Positions 1 through 8,914 of a stretch of DNA of 64,000 bases are shown here, piece after piece. The notes beneath the pieces are model-generated. The model saw only the letters and a list, made by a program, of their open reading frames with translations. It had not been told where the DNA came from and did not search any database. A program made the position numbers and the translations under genes. The DNA comes from JAXLYX01 sp046351215. GTDB taxonomy: Bacteria; Myxococcota_A; Polyangia; Polyangiales; Houyiibacteriaceae. Location of the stretch: positions 218,554 through 282,553 of the forward strand of contig JAXLYX010000011.1 of the NCBI GenBank assembly GCA_046351215.1, given 5' to 3'. How positions within the stretch are numbered: position 1 is the first letter of the stretch; the number at the start of each line of letters is the position of its first letter.

Positions 1-2
1 GG

Positions 3-74
3 AGCGGCGACACGAAGTGGAGGCTCTCGCAGAACCAGATGGTCCTTCAGATGGGCCTCGTGCTCCCGCTCTGA
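3..74 (+). CDS. C-terminal end of an unknown protein (partial), possibly an outer-membrane barrel
   Basis: The first 23 codons in frame 3 read to a TGA at 72-74 and a GC-rich hairpin follows 12 bases later, which is what the end of a real gene looks like. The last residues (MVLQMGLVLPL) alternate hydrophobic and polar positions and finish on Leu after a short strand, as the last beta strand of an outer-membrane barrel often does. The rest of the gene lies outside the window, so the family cannot be named. The other two frames here give arginine-rich, shadow-like translations. Confidence 0.45.
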   Translation, partial: SGDTKWRLSQNQMVLQMGLVLPL

Positions 75-86
75 CGGAACGACGAA

Positions 87-108
87 GGCGCGCGGTCTCC
101 CGCGCGCC
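87..108. terminator. Hairpin between the partial gene and proS
   Basis: A 9-bp perfect stem (GGCGCGCGG / CCGCGCGCC) encloses a TCTC loop. It lies between the end of the plus-strand partial gene and the end of minus-strand proS, so it can serve as a bidirectional terminator. There is no U-tract, as is common in very GC-rich genomes. Confidence 0.55.
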
Positions 109-137
109 TCCCGTGCTCGCCACGAGGGGGCGTGCGC

Positions 138-1874
138 TCAGACGAGGTCGGGGACCAGCCGGCCGCCGAGGGAGACCACGAGGTCGCGGACGTGCGCCGC
201 GGCGCCTTCCACGGGGATGTTGTGCGACTCCGTCTCGGTGCGCTTCTTCAGCTCGAGCTTGCCCTCGGCGAGGCCGCGGCCGCCGACGACGATGCGCAGC
301 GGGATGCCGAGCAGGTCGGCGTCCTTGAACTTCACGCCGGGACGCTCGTTCCGATCGTCGAGCAGCGTGTCGACTCCGAGCGCGCGGAGCTCGTCGTAGA
401 GCTTCGTCGCCGCCGAGACCAGCGCCTCGTCCTTGCCGAGCGGCACGACGATGACGTGGTAGGGCGCGATCGACATCGGCCACTTGATGCCGTTCTCGTC
501 GTGGTGCTGCTCGATCGCGGTCGCCATCAGGCGCGAGACGCCGATGCCGTAGCAGCCCATCACCATCGTGCGCTGCTCGCCCTTCTCGTCGAGGAAGTGG
601 GCGCCCATCTTCGCGCTGTAGTGCGTGCCGAGGACGAAGATGTGGCCACCCTCGATGCCGCGGTACGCTTCGAGATCCGCACCGCACTTCGGGCAGGAGT
701 CGCCCGCGACGACCTGGCGGATCGGCGCGACCTCGCCGACGAAGTCGCGGCCGAAGTTCACGCCCGTGATGTGGTGATCGGTCTCGTTCGCGCCCGTGAT
801 CGCGTCGACGACGAGCGTCGCCTCCGGATCGACGATGATCTTCCGCCCGAAGCCGACGGGGCCGGCGTAGCCGATGGCGGCGCCGGTGGCGGCACGCACG
901 TCGGCCTCGGAGGCGAGGAAGAGCTCGCGCACCCCGAGGAGCTTCGCGAGCTTGATCTCGTTCACCTCGCGGTCGCCGCGCACGACGGCCATCACGGTCT
1001 CGTCGCCGGCGGTGTAGAGGATGCACTTCAGCATCTTCTTCGCGCTGGCGTCGCCGCCGAGGAAGGCGACGACGTCGTCGATGCCGCCCTTGCCGGGCGT
1101 CTTCACCTTCGCGATCGGCGTGTCCGAGCGCGAGGCGATCGCGTTCGGCTCGGGCCACTGGGTCTCCGCCGCCTCGACGTTCGCCGCGTAGTCGCAGGCG
1201 ACGCAGGTCACGATCGCGTCCTCGCCCGTCTGCGCGAGCACCTGGAATTCCGCGCTCGTCGAGCCGCCCATCGCGCCCGAGTCCGCCTGGACGACGCGGT
1301 AGTCGAGCCCGACGCGCTTGAAGATGCGGTGGTAGGCCTCGCGCATCGTCGCGTAGCTGTGGAGCGCGCCGGCCTCGTCGACGTCGAAGGAGTACGCGTC
1401 CTTCATCGTGAACTCGCGGCAGCGGAGCAGGCCCGCGCGGGGACGCGGCTCGTCGCGGAACTTCGTCTGGATCTGGTAGAGGTTCAGCGGGAGCTGGCGG
1501 TAGCTCTTCACGTCCCGCCGCACCATGTCGGTGATGATCTCCTCGTGCGTCGGCCCGAGGTGGTAGTCGTTCCCGCGGCGGTCCTTGAGACGGAGCAGCG
1601 TGTCGCCGAACGTCTCCCAGCGGCCCGTCTCCTGGAAGTACTCGGCCGGGAGGATCGCCGGCATCAGGACCTCCTGCGCGCCCGCCCGGTTCATCTCGGT
1701 GCGGACGATGCTCGTGATGCGCTCGAGGACGCGGAAGCCGAGCGGCAGCATCTCGTAGATGCCGGCGCCGACCATGCGCACGTAGCCTCCGCGGAGCAGG
1801 AGGATGTGCGAGGGGGTCGTCGCGTCCTTGGGGACCTCGCGGAGCGAGGGGAGGAAGGCCTGGGAGTAACGCAT
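138..1874 (-). CDS. proS: Prolyl-tRNA synthetase, bacterial type with editing insert
   Basis: Charges tRNA-Pro with proline in the cytoplasm. The 578-aa length is that of the long bacterial type. Class II motif 2 is visible around residue 140-160 (FRDEPRPRAGLLRCREFTMKDAYSF region) and motif 3 around 445 (MGCYGIGVSRLMATAIEQ). Between them lies the roughly 200-residue insert that in this family hydrolyses mischarged Ala-tRNA-Pro. A C-terminal anticodon-binding domain carries the usual VVPLG and DDRNERPGVKFKDADLLGIP segments. The ATG at 1874 gives the family's usual MRYSQ-type start. It is monocistronic, with a hairpin just past its stop. The divergent small gene begins about 80 bases upstream. 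Confidence 0.97.
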   Translation of the reverse strand: MRYSQAFLPSLREVPKDATTPSHILLLRGGYVRMVGAGIYEMLPLGFRVLERITSIVRTEMNRAGAQEVLMPAILPAEYFQETGRWETFGDTLLRLKDRRGNDYHLGPTHEEIITDMVRRDVKSYRQLPLNLYQIQTKFRDEPRPRAGLLRCREFTMKDAYSFDVDEAGALHSYATMREAYHRIFKRVGLDYRVVQADSGAMGGSTSAEFQVLAQTGEDAIVTCVACDYAANVEAAETQWPEPNAIASRSDTPIAKVKTPGKGGIDDVVAFLGGDASAKKMLKCILYTAGDETVMAVVRGDREVNEIKLAKLLGVRELFLASEADVRAATGAAIGYAGPVGFGRKIIVDPEATLVVDAITGANETDHHITGVNFGRDFVGEVAPIRQVVAGDSCPKCGADLEAYRGIEGGHIFVLGTHYSAKMGAHFLDEKGEQRTMVMGCYGIGVSRLMATAIEQHHDENGIKWPMSIAPYHVIVVPLGKDEALVSAATKLYDELRALGVDTLLDDRNERPGVKFKDADLLGIPLRIVVGGRGLAEGKLELKKRTETESHNIPVEGAAAHVRDLVVSLGGRLVPDLV

Positions 1875-1956
1875 GGCGGCGCTTCTAGCAGGTTCCGGGG
1901 CCCGAGGGCAGACGGGGCCCGAGGGAAGCGACCCGGCCGCGTGCTAGCGTCCGCCG

Positions 1957-2361
1957 ATGACCGACGTCGACGACGGAGCAGGGGGGCTCTCGGGCATCCG
2001 GGAGGGGCGCGTCTCCCCCGTGGGATGGATCCCGGCCCTGGCGGTCGTTCCGGGCCTCCTCGTCGCCCGGTTCGGGCCCGCGGAATTCGGGTGGGTGGCG
2101 GCCCTCGTGCGCACCCTGGGAGTGGCTCTCGCGACCTGGGCGTGCCGGCGGACCTTGCCCGATTGGGTGGTCGGCCTCGGCCTCGTGGCCGTCCTCCTCG
2201 GGCCGCTGCTCGTCTACGCCCTCGCGGCCACGGAGCCGACGGCGCTGCTCGCCTTCCTCGCCGTCGGCAAGCGCTACGAGCTCCTGGTGTACGGCCGCAT
2301 GGCCCTCGAGGTCGGTTGGTGGCTCGGCTTCGCGCCGCGTCGCGAGCCCGTCGCTCGCTGA
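1957..2361 (+). CDS. Small integral membrane protein, function unknown
   Basis: A 134-aa protein I do not recognise. After a polar 20-residue N-terminus it has three to four hydrophobic stretches (about residues 24-40, 44-62, 70-90 and perhaps 92-104), then an amphipathic tail ending in Arg-rich sequence. No catalytic motif is visible. It is divergent from proS and convergent with the next gene, the two stops being 12 bases apart, so it is probably transcribed alone. The compact helical profile resembles many unassigned inner-membrane proteins of myxobacteria; this is only a resemblance. Confidence 0.6.
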   Translation: MTDVDDGAGGLSGIREGRVSPVGWIPALAVVPGLLVARFGPAEFGWVAALVRTLGVALATWACRRTLPDWVVGLGLVAVLLGPLLVYALAATEPTALLAFLAVGKRYELLVYGRMALEVGWWLGFAPRREPVAR

Positions 2362-2373
2362 AACGGCCCGATC

Positions 2374-4002
2374 TCAGATCTCGAAGGCCATCGCCTCGAG
2401 ACGCGCCTCTTCGCGCAGGCGCAGGACGTCGGCGGCGAAGCGTGCGGCGTCGGCCTCGATCGACTCGTCCGTGAGCTGGATGCGGCTCGCGACGAGCGCG
2501 GGCGCCGCGCCCACCGTGTGCTCGAGCCCCTCCGCGAGCTCGCGGAGGCGGTGATCGAGCTCCGCGAGATCCACCTCGGTCTCCTTCACGAGGCGACGGA
2601 ACGTCTCGTCCCGGACCGCCTCGAGGGTGGCGGCCACGTCCGACGCCACGATCTCCGGGAACATCCGCGCATAGGCGACGAGGTTGCGCCAGAGCTCCGT
2701 GGCGGTGAACGGATCGGGGCGATGGCCGCGGAGGTCGTTCGTCGTCATCTCGAGGTAGCGCCACGCGGTGCGGTACTTCGCGATCTCGACCTGGTAGCGC
2801 ATCTCGCGCTCGCGCGGCCAGAGCCGGTGGGCGAGCGAGTGCTCGTGCTGCGTCGCGACGTCGGCGAGCGCGGTGCTCGACTCGGGCAGCTTCAGGAAGA
2901 ACGCGTGGGCGATCCGCTGGGCCAGCGAGAGCAGCTCCGGGCTCGCGAGTCTCCGCCGCATGCGGTCCATCGCGCGCTGCACCAGCATGTCGGCCTGCAG
3001 CACGGTGATGTCCGTGGCCTCGTCGAGCGAGCGCGCGTAGTCGGCCGCCCACTCGACCAGCTGCTGGCGATGGTGCTCGAGGATGGCCTGCATCTGCTGC
3101 GGCGCGCTCTTCTCGGTGTTCCGGAGCAGCCGCAGGTTCCGCCGCGACCGGAGGAAGAGGTAGAGGAAGAGGATGGTGTAGATGAGGCCGTAGCCGCCGA
3201 GCCAGAGGGCGAAGCCGATCAGCGTGTGGATGTTCGCGTTGACGAAGTCGACCACGGGGCCCGGGCCGTGCACGTCGAGGCGATGCGCGATCACCCGCTC
3301 CGAGAGGGCGATCAGCTTCGGGCGGATGCGGAAGGCGATGTCGAAGGCGATCGCGGCGACGACGAGCACGAGCAGCGAGACGCGCCGGAAGAGCACGGAG
3401 GCCGGGACCGCCGCGTTCTGCGACATTCTGGCGACGTGCGCCGAGCTGTAGACCACGTCGGCCGGTCCGAGGAGGAAGGCGAGCAGGCGCCTCACGAGGC
3501 CGTAGCGCGAGCGGACCTCGAGCCGGAACAGATCGGATTCGGGAGGTCTCGGCAAGCCGAGCGGACGGAACTCGGGTCGGATGGTCACGTGGATCGCCTG
3601 GCCCCGGGGCCGAGCGACCGTCAGCACGTCGACGGTGAAGTCGGGCGAAGGCTGCTCCTCGCCCGAGAGCATGCGCACGAAGAGGGGCTTCACCGCGCGG
3701 CGGCTCGCCCGGATCGACTCGAGGAGGCCGGCGAGCTCCCGCTCCCGCGCCTCGACGTAGGCGACGGGGGAGTCGCCGCCCCGACCGCCGGTGGCCTCCG
3801 ACCACGACGAGTCCGCGGCTCGATCCCAACGGATGAGCACGGTCTCGGTCGTCTCGCGGAGCCGCTCGAGGGCGCGCTCGACCATGCGTCGCTGGATCTT
3901 CCGGAACTGCAGGAACCACACGACCTTGTGCGCGAAGTACCCGAGGGCGAGCACCATCGCGACGTAGAAGACCGTCTGGAAGACCTGACCTGCCGACTCC
4001 AT
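2374..4002 (-). CDS. Membrane protein with long cytoplasmic helical domain, unknown
   Basis: A 542-aa protein starting at the ATG at 4002 (MESAGQVFQ). An upstream in-frame extension is rejected because it would run through the neighbouring Dabb gene and is Arg/Gly-rich. The first helix (residues 7-30) is followed by a basic helical stretch. A second membrane segment lies near 190-210 and a third near 245-270, after which comes a basic FLRSRRNLRLLRN anchor. The last 250 residues are mostly predicted helix with heptad-like spacing (ELDHRLRELAEGLEH). No enzymatic motif is seen and I cannot assign a family. It looks like a structural or sensory membrane protein. The divergent Dabb gene starts 100 bases away. 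Confidence 0.7.
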   Translation of the reverse strand: MESAGQVFQTVFYVAMVLALGYFAHKVVWFLQFRKIQRRMVERALERLRETTETVLIRWDRAADSSWSEATGGRGGDSPVAYVEARERELAGLLESIRASRRAVKPLFVRMLSGEEQPSPDFTVDVLTVARPRGQAIHVTIRPEFRPLGLPRPPESDLFRLEVRSRYGLVRRLLAFLLGPADVVYSSAHVARMSQNAAVPASVLFRRVSLLVLVVAAIAFDIAFRIRPKLIALSERVIAHRLDVHGPGPVVDFVNANIHTLIGFALWLGGYGLIYTILFLYLFLRSRRNLRLLRNTEKSAPQQMQAILEHHRQQLVEWAADYARSLDEATDITVLQADMLVQRAMDRMRRRLASPELLSLAQRIAHAFFLKLPESSTALADVATQHEHSLAHRLWPREREMRYQVEIAKYRTAWRYLEMTTNDLRGHRPDPFTATELWRNLVAYARMFPEIVASDVAATLEAVRDETFRRLVKETEVDLAELDHRLRELAEGLEHTVGAAPALVASRIQLTDESIEADAARFAADVLRLREEARLEAMAFEI

Positions 4003-4101
4003 CGACCGACGGGGGGTACCACTCCGGGCCCCAGGGGTCGAGGGGCGAGTTCCGCGGCCGTCGTCGACGGAGGCCGCGCGGTGGCGTAGCCTCCCCGGGC
4101 C

Positions 4102-4398
4102 ATGATCGAACGGATCGTTCTCTTCAAGCTCAAGCCGACCCACGCGAGCCCCGAGTCGCGCGCTCGCTTCGCCTCGGCCCTCGCCGAGGCGCTGCGGGGA
4201 ACGCTGGACGCCTCGGTCGGGGTCCCGGCGGATGCCGCGGCCGAGAAGTCCTGGGACCTCTCGGTCGTCGTCCGTCACGAGACCCTCGAGGTCGCCCAGG
4301 CCTTCGACCCGGTCGCGGCGCTGTCGGAGGCCTCCGGGGTCCCGGCCGGGGACCTCGTCGAGGTCACGAAGTCCTGGGTGTTCCGGCAGCCGAACTGA
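4102..4398 (+). CDS. Dabb (stress-responsive alpha/beta barrel) domain protein
   Basis: A 98-aa single-domain protein. The opening MIERIVLFKLKP and the later WDLSVVVRHETLEVAQAF pattern match the dimeric alpha/beta barrel (Dabb, PF07876) family. These small proteins form homodimers; some act in stress responses and others as cyclases or monooxygenase-like enzymes. Length is typical. The sequence does not reveal a substrate. It lies 73 bases before the acyl-CoA ligase on the same strand and may share its transcript. Confidence 0.75.
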   Translation: MIERIVLFKLKPTHASPESRARFASALAEALRGTLDASVGVPADAAAEKSWDLSVVVRHETLEVAQAFDPVAALSEASGVPAGDLVEVTKSWVFRQPN

Positions 4399-4471
4399 GC
4401 CCCCGCGGAGGCTCGGGGCGAGAGGCATCCCCCCTCGACCGCCGGGATGGGCCATGCCATGGTCCCGCGCC

Positions 4472-6316
4472 ATGAAGACGGGTACGGGGCCGAGGACGCT
4501 TGTCCATCAGATCGAGCACTGGGCGCAGGTCAAACCGAGCCGCACGGCGCTCCACGGAAAGAAGAGCGGACGCTGGTACGCGGTCACGTGGGCCGAGTAC
4601 TGGCAGAACGTCCGCGCCATCGGCAAGGCGCTGATCGCGCTCGGTCACGAGCCGGGCGAGTGCGTCGCGTTCATGGGCGCCAACGATCCCCGCTGGGTCG
4701 AGTACCAGTTCGGAACGCAGGCGGCGCACGGCGTCCCGGCGCCGATCTACGTCACGAACACGAAGGAGCAGGCGGCCTTCATCGTGCGCAACGCGGACGC
4801 GAAGATCCTCGTCTGCGACGACGAGAAGAACCTCGCGAAGCTCCTCGAGGCCGAGAAGGAAGGCCTCTTCCCGAGGCTCGGCGCGATCCTCACGTTCGAC
4901 GCCGTTCCCCAGGCGAAGGACGATCCGCGCATCAAGTCCTTCGACGAGGTCGTCGCGCTCGGCCGCGCCGAGGACGATCTCGAGATCGAGCGGCGCATGG
5001 CGGCCCTCACCGGCGACGAGACCTGCATCCTCATCTACACGTCGGGCACGACGGGCACGCCGAAGGGCGTCCAGATCACCCACGCCGGTCAGCTGATGAT
5101 CGGGCACGCCGTCCTCGGCATGTATCCCGAGATGAAGCAGGACGGTCGGTACCACTGCATCAGCTACCTCCCGCTCTGCCACCAGGCCGAGCAGCTCCTC
5201 ACGAACGTCTGCAGCCTGATGACCGGCGGCGAGGTGTATTTCTGCCCGGATCTGCAGCAGATCCGCGATTACCTCGTCGACGTGCGTCCCACCGTCTTCC
5301 TCGGCGTCCCGCGCGTCTGGGAGAAGTTCGAGATGGCGCTCCGGGGCAAGCTCGGCCAGGCGACCGGCGTGAAGGCGAAGCTCGCCGATTGGTGCATGCG
5401 CACCGAGCTCGCCTGCTTCCGCGAGCAGGTCGAGACCGAGAACCCCGCGTACATGCCGACCTCGCGGCGCATCGCGCGCAAGCTCGTGGTCGACAAGGTG
5501 AAGCAGGCCCTCGGCCTCGATCGCCTCGAGATCGCGATCACGGGCTCGGCTCCGATCGCGCCGAGCACGCAGGAGTTCTTCGCCTCGCTCGGCATCACGA
5601 TCTACGAGGCCTACGGGCTCTCGGAGACGAGCGGCGTCGCGACGATCACCGACCGCAGGAAGCCCCGCTTCGGCACGGTCGGTCGCCCGCTCCCCGGCGT
5701 CGAGGTCCGCATCTCCAAGGAGGGCGAGATCCAGATGCGCGGCGCGAACAACACGAGCGGCTACTTCCACCTCCCGAACGAGTCGAAGGAGCTCTACACC
5801 GAGGACGGCTGGCTCAAGTCCGGCGACCTCGGCGCCTTCGACGACGAGGGGAACCTCGTGATCACGGGCCGCATCAAGGAGCTCATCATCACCGCCGGCG
5901 GCAAGAACGTCGCGCCGGTCGAGCTCGAGAACTACATCAAGTCGATCCCGGGGCTCGGCCACGTGGTCGTCGTCGGCGACCGGCAGCCCTACCTCTGCGC
6001 CCTCGTCACGCTGAGCCCGGAGACGGTCTCGGAGCTCTGCAAGAAGGCCGGTGTGCCCGAGGGCAACATCGCCGAGGTCAGCCAGCAGAAGAAGGTGCGC
6101 AAGTACGTCGAGGAGCAGATCGAGAAGGTCTGCAACGCGAAGGTCGCGCGCTACCAGACCATCAAGAAGTTCGAGATCTTCCCGCACGAGTTCAGCGTCG
6201 ACGGCGGGGAGCTGACGGCGACGATGAAGCTCCGGCGCAACGTCATCAACGACAAGTACGCCGACGTGATCGCGGGCTTCTACGTCGGGGCCCACACGCC
6301 TTCGGCGGAGGCCTGA
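4472..6316 (+). CDS. Long-chain fatty acid--CoA ligase (AMP-binding)
   Basis: Activates fatty acids to acyl-CoA through an acyl-adenylate. The 614-aa product has the P-loop-like motif CILIYTSGTTGTPKGV near residue 190, the YEAYGLSETSG motif near 380, and the GWLKSGDLGAFDDEG ... GRIKELIITAGGKNVAP hinge region near 450-490. The size and the missing short-chain signature fit the FadD15-like long-chain group, usually peripheral to the inner membrane. The start is taken at 4472 (MKTGTGPRTLV). An ATG at 4454 adds six residues and has a GGGATGG tract ahead of it, so it is a real alternative. It is followed by a strong hairpin shared with the convergent gene. Confidence 0.92.
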   Translation: MKTGTGPRTLVHQIEHWAQVKPSRTALHGKKSGRWYAVTWAEYWQNVRAIGKALIALGHEPGECVAFMGANDPRWVEYQFGTQAAHGVPAPIYVTNTKEQAAFIVRNADAKILVCDDEKNLAKLLEAEKEGLFPRLGAILTFDAVPQAKDDPRIKSFDEVVALGRAEDDLEIERRMAALTGDETCILIYTSGTTGTPKGVQITHAGQLMIGHAVLGMYPEMKQDGRYHCISYLPLCHQAEQLLTNVCSLMTGGEVYFCPDLQQIRDYLVDVRPTVFLGVPRVWEKFEMALRGKLGQATGVKAKLADWCMRTELACFREQVETENPAYMPTSRRIARKLVVDKVKQALGLDRLEIAITGSAPIAPSTQEFFASLGITIYEAYGLSETSGVATITDRRKPRFGTVGRPLPGVEVRISKEGEIQMRGANNTSGYFHLPNESKELYTEDGWLKSGDLGAFDDEGNLVITGRIKELIITAGGKNVAPVELENYIKSIPGLGHVVVVGDRQPYLCALVTLSPETVSELCKKAGVPEGNIAEVSQQKKVRKYVEEQIEKVCNAKVARYQTIKKFEIFPHEFSVDGGELTATMKLRRNVINDKYADVIAGFYVGAHTPSAEA

Positions 6317-6337
6317 GCGCCGAGGAAGCCCGGCGAC

Positions 6338-6369
6338 GACGCCCCGAGACCTCCGGGTCCCGGGGCGTC
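6338..6369. terminator. Bidirectional hairpin between convergent genes
   Basis: GACGCCCCG pairs perfectly with CGGGGCGTC over 9 bp with a 14-base loop. It sits between the stops of the acyl-CoA ligase (+) and the phosphotransferase (-), so one hairpin can end both transcripts. Confidence 0.65.
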
Positions 6370-6374
6370 CGACC

Positions 6375-7229
6375 TCAGGGCAACCGAGCGAGGCGCGCAC
6401 GCATGCGCTCGAGCACCTCGGGCTGACGCTCCCCGAACGCGGCGAGCCAGGGGATGACCTGGAGATTGCGCACGAGCACGAGCTCTTCCACGAGCGCGGC
6501 ATCGGCGTCCCCGTCGTAGGCCCGCATCGCGGCCTCGACGAAGGCGTTCTCCTCGCCGAACGTCCGCGCGCGGGAGACGAACGTCGCCAGATCCCACTCG
6601 ACCGGGCCGAGGAACGCGTCCTCCCAATCCGTGAGGACCGCGCCCCGCGAGGTCGAGAGCACGTTGCCGAGGTGCGCGTCGCCGTGGACGGCCTGGAAGG
6701 AGGCGGTGCGCGAGCGCGCCGACGCGACGATGCGCTCGCCGCGCTCCCATGCGCGCTCGAGCCTCGCGAGCTCGTCCCGCGTCATCACGCCGCTCGTCCG
6801 CGCGCGCTCCTTGACCGAGCGGGCCTCATCCCAGGCTCCCCACGTAGGCAGGCGGTCGTGGGGGTAGGCCCGCAGGCGTCGGTGGACGTCGGCGAGCCGG
6901 CGGCCCACCTCGTCGGGCTCGAGCTCGCCCTCGAGCGTCTCCCGCGTCCAGAACGAGATCACGAGGCCTGCCCGCTCGAAGGGGCCCGCGGGGATCGCGG
7001 TCGTCGGGGTGGTGACGAAGGCGCCGGCCTCGGCCAGGAAACGCGAGACCTCGACCTCGCGCCGCAGCCACGCGAGCCCGACGCGCGCGAGCGAGGTCGC
7101 CATGGCGATGCGGGCCACCACGGCGTGGGGCTCGAGCGCGACGACGAGGTGGCTCCGGTCGGCGAGCACGCGCGGCTCGGAGGCGAGCCCGAGCTCGCGC
7201 GCGAGCGCTGCGGCCTCGGCGACCGCCAC
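6375..7229 (-). CDS. Aminoglycoside-phosphotransferase-family kinase (APH fold)
   Basis: A 284-aa protein with the APH/choline kinase fold. The catalytic loop VHGDAHLGNVL (HGDxHxxN) lies near residue 195 and the metal-binding DWEDAFLGPVEWDLA near 214. It transfers phosphate from ATP to a small hydroxylated molecule, but the acceptor cannot be read from the sequence. An actual antibiotic-resistance role is not implied, as most genomic copies act on other substrates. The start is a GTG at 7229, 14 bases downstream of the purC stop, so it is very likely co-transcribed with purC. Longer in-frame readings run into purC on another frame and are rejected. Confidence 0.82.
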   Translation of the reverse strand: MAVAEAAALARELGLASEPRVLADRSHLVVALEPHAVVARIAMATSLARVGLAWLRREVEVSRFLAEAGAFVTTPTTAIPAGPFERAGLVISFWTRETLEGELEPDEVGRRLADVHRRLRAYPHDRLPTWGAWDEARSVKERARTSGVMTRDELARLERAWERGERIVASARSRTASFQAVHGDAHLGNVLSTSRGAVLTDWEDAFLGPVEWDLATFVSRARTFGEENAFVEAAMRAYDGDADAALVEELVLVRNLQVIPWLAAFGERQPEVLERMRARLARLP

Positions 7230-7243
7230 GTCGTTCGCGACCG

Positions 7244-8209
7244 TCAGAGGCCGAGATTCCGGTGGATGCGCGGGAGCGGCGTCTCGAGGTTCGGCACGAA
7301 GGGCGTCCCGCGGATCACGTCGCAGGCCTCGATGTACCGGCGCGCGGCCTCGACGCGGACGTCGTCGGGGATCGTCGGCACCGGGCCGTCGCCCTTGTAG
7401 CCGATGTCCGCGAGGAAGCGGCGGACGTACTCCTTGTCGAACGACTCCGGGTTCGCACCCGACTCGAAGCGCTCGCCGTACGTGCTCGAGTACCAGTAGC
7501 GCGAGGAGTCCGGCGTGTGGATCTCGTCGATGACGACGATGCGGCCGTCCTTCGTCTTGCCGAACTCGTACTTCGTGTCGACGAGGATCAGGCCTCGCTT
7601 CGCGCAGACCTCCTGGCCGTGGCGGAAGAGCGCCATCGCGTAGGCGGCCGCCTCGTCGAAGTCGCGCGCCGAGATCTTGCCCATCGCGAGGATCTCCTCG
7701 CGCGAGGCGGAGACGTCGTGGTCTCCCTTCTCGGCCTTCGTGCTCGGCGTGAGGATCGGCTCGGGGAGCTTCTCGTGCTTGCGCAGGCCCTCGGGGAGCC
7801 GGTGTCCGCAGAAGACGCGCTCGCCCCGCTCGTAGTGCGTCCAGATGCTCGTCGAGGTCACGCCGGTCAGGTAGGCGCGCACGACCATCTCGACCGGCAG
7901 CGGCTCGCACTCGACGCCGATCATCACGTTGGGATCGGGCACGTCGAGCACGTGGTTCGGGACGATCGACTTCGTCTCCGCGAACCACCACGCCGCGATC
8001 TGGTTCAGCACCTGGCCCTTGAAGGGGAGGGTGCCGAGCACGCGATCGAAGGCACTGATGCGGTCGGTGACGACGAGGATGCGGCGGCCGTCCTTCGTCG
8101 AGTAATTGTCCCGGACCTTGCCCTCGTACTTCGTCCCGAGCGCGTCGAGATCGGAGTGGTCGAGGGTGAGCGAGAGCCCTTGCTTCAGGGTGTCGACGGA
8201 GACGGTCAC
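7244..8209 (-). CDS. purC: SAICAR synthase (phosphoribosylaminoimidazole-succinocarboxamide synthase)
   Basis: Joins aspartate to CAIR in de novo purine synthesis, using ATP. The 321-aa product shows the ATP-binding N-terminus YEGKVRDNYS near residue 28, VVTDRISAFDRVLG near 45, the PLPVEMVVRAYLTG segment near 103, and DTKYEFG and DEIHTPDSSRYW near 205-225. This is the long form seen in eukaryote-like and many proteobacterial enzymes. Other pur genes are not adjacent. The downstream phosphotransferase starts 14 bases after the stop, so the two form a small operon. Confidence 0.97.
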   Translation of the reverse strand: MTVSVDTLKQGLSLTLDHSDLDALGTKYEGKVRDNYSTKDGRRILVVTDRISAFDRVLGTLPFKGQVLNQIAAWWFAETKSIVPNHVLDVPDPNVMIGVECEPLPVEMVVRAYLTGVTSTSIWTHYERGERVFCGHRLPEGLRKHEKLPEPILTPSTKAEKGDHDVSASREEILAMGKISARDFDEAAAYAMALFRHGQEVCAKRGLILVDTKYEFGKTKDGRIVVIDEIHTPDSSRYWYSSTYGERFESGANPESFDKEYVRRFLADIGYKGDGPVPTIPDDVRVEAARRYIEACDVIRGTPFVPNLETPLPRIHRNLGL

Positions 8210-8323
8210 GACGAGCCTCCCAGGGCCCGAGGGCCACGGAATCGGGCGGCGAACCTAGCACCCCGTCCCGGAGGGGGCCATCCCACCATTGACGGAGCCT
8301 CCGCCCGGTACTACCCGTGCGGC

Positions 8324-8908
8324 ATGACCCGCGTCGGGCTCGAGGACATCGCCGACAGGCTCGGACGGAAGCCCCCGTCGCTGCTCGGTCGCGCCGAGGA
8401 CACGCGTCAGGCGGCGGTGGCCGCGATCCTCCGCGCGGCCCGTGGGGAGCCCGAGGTGCTTCTCATCCGGCGTGCGGAGCATCCGCGCGACCCGTGGTCC
8501 GGTCACATGGCCTTCCCGGGAGGCCGGCACGATCCGAGCGATCCCGACCTGCTCGACACGGCCCGCCGCGAGACCCTCGAGGAGCTCGGCCTCGACCTCG
8601 GCCGGCACGCGCGGCTCCTCGGCATGCTCGACGAGATCGAGGCCATCGCCCGTGGGCGAAGGACCGGCATGGTGATCCGTCCCTACGTCTTCGCCCTCGA
8701 GGAGGAGCCCGAGCTCGCTCCGAACGCCGAGGTCGCCGAGGTCGTCTGGGCCCCGCTCGCGCCGATGCTGCGCGGAGAGAACGCGACGACGCTCCCGTAT
8801 CGAAGGGACGGTCTCGATCTCGTGCTCCCGGGGTACGATGTCGGCGGCCGCGTCGTCTGGGGGCTGACGTACGAGATGCTCCAGCGGCTCTTCTCCCTCC
8901 TCCGGTAG
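8324..8908 (+). CDS. Nudix hydrolase, CoA-diphosphatase type
   Basis: A 194-aa Nudix protein. The box GGRHDPSDPDLLDTARRETLEELG (residues about 66-90) has the form seen in CoA pyrophosphatases (NudL/YeaB group), which cleave CoA and acyl-CoA to phosphopantetheine and 3',5'-ADP. The preceding LLIRRAEHPRDPWSGHMAFPGG also matches that group. The start at ATG 8324 was chosen because everything upstream in frame is antisense to purC. Seven bases separate it from the next lipoprotein gene. The exact nucleotide substrate is inferred from family resemblance. Confidence 0.88.
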   Translation: MTRVGLEDIADRLGRKPPSLLGRAEDTRQAAVAAILRAARGEPEVLLIRRAEHPRDPWSGHMAFPGGRHDPSDPDLLDTARRETLEELGLDLGRHARLLGMLDEIEAIARGRRTGMVIRPYVFALEEEPELAPNAEVAEVVWAPLAPMLRGENATTLPYRRDGLDLVLPGYDVGGRVVWGLTYEMLQRLFSLLR

Positions 8909-8914
8909 GTCCCG

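Noticed and set aside
132..2474. A 780-aa open frame opposite proS
   Set aside because: It mirrors proS codons on the other strand, is rich in Arg, Ala, Val and Asp without any domain, and proS is unmistakable. Such antisense frames are routine in very GC-rich DNA.
6375..7229. The APH-fold protein as an antibiotic-resistance gene
   Set aside because: Only the general kinase motifs are visible and it follows purC in an operon; nothing points to an aminoglycoside substrate.
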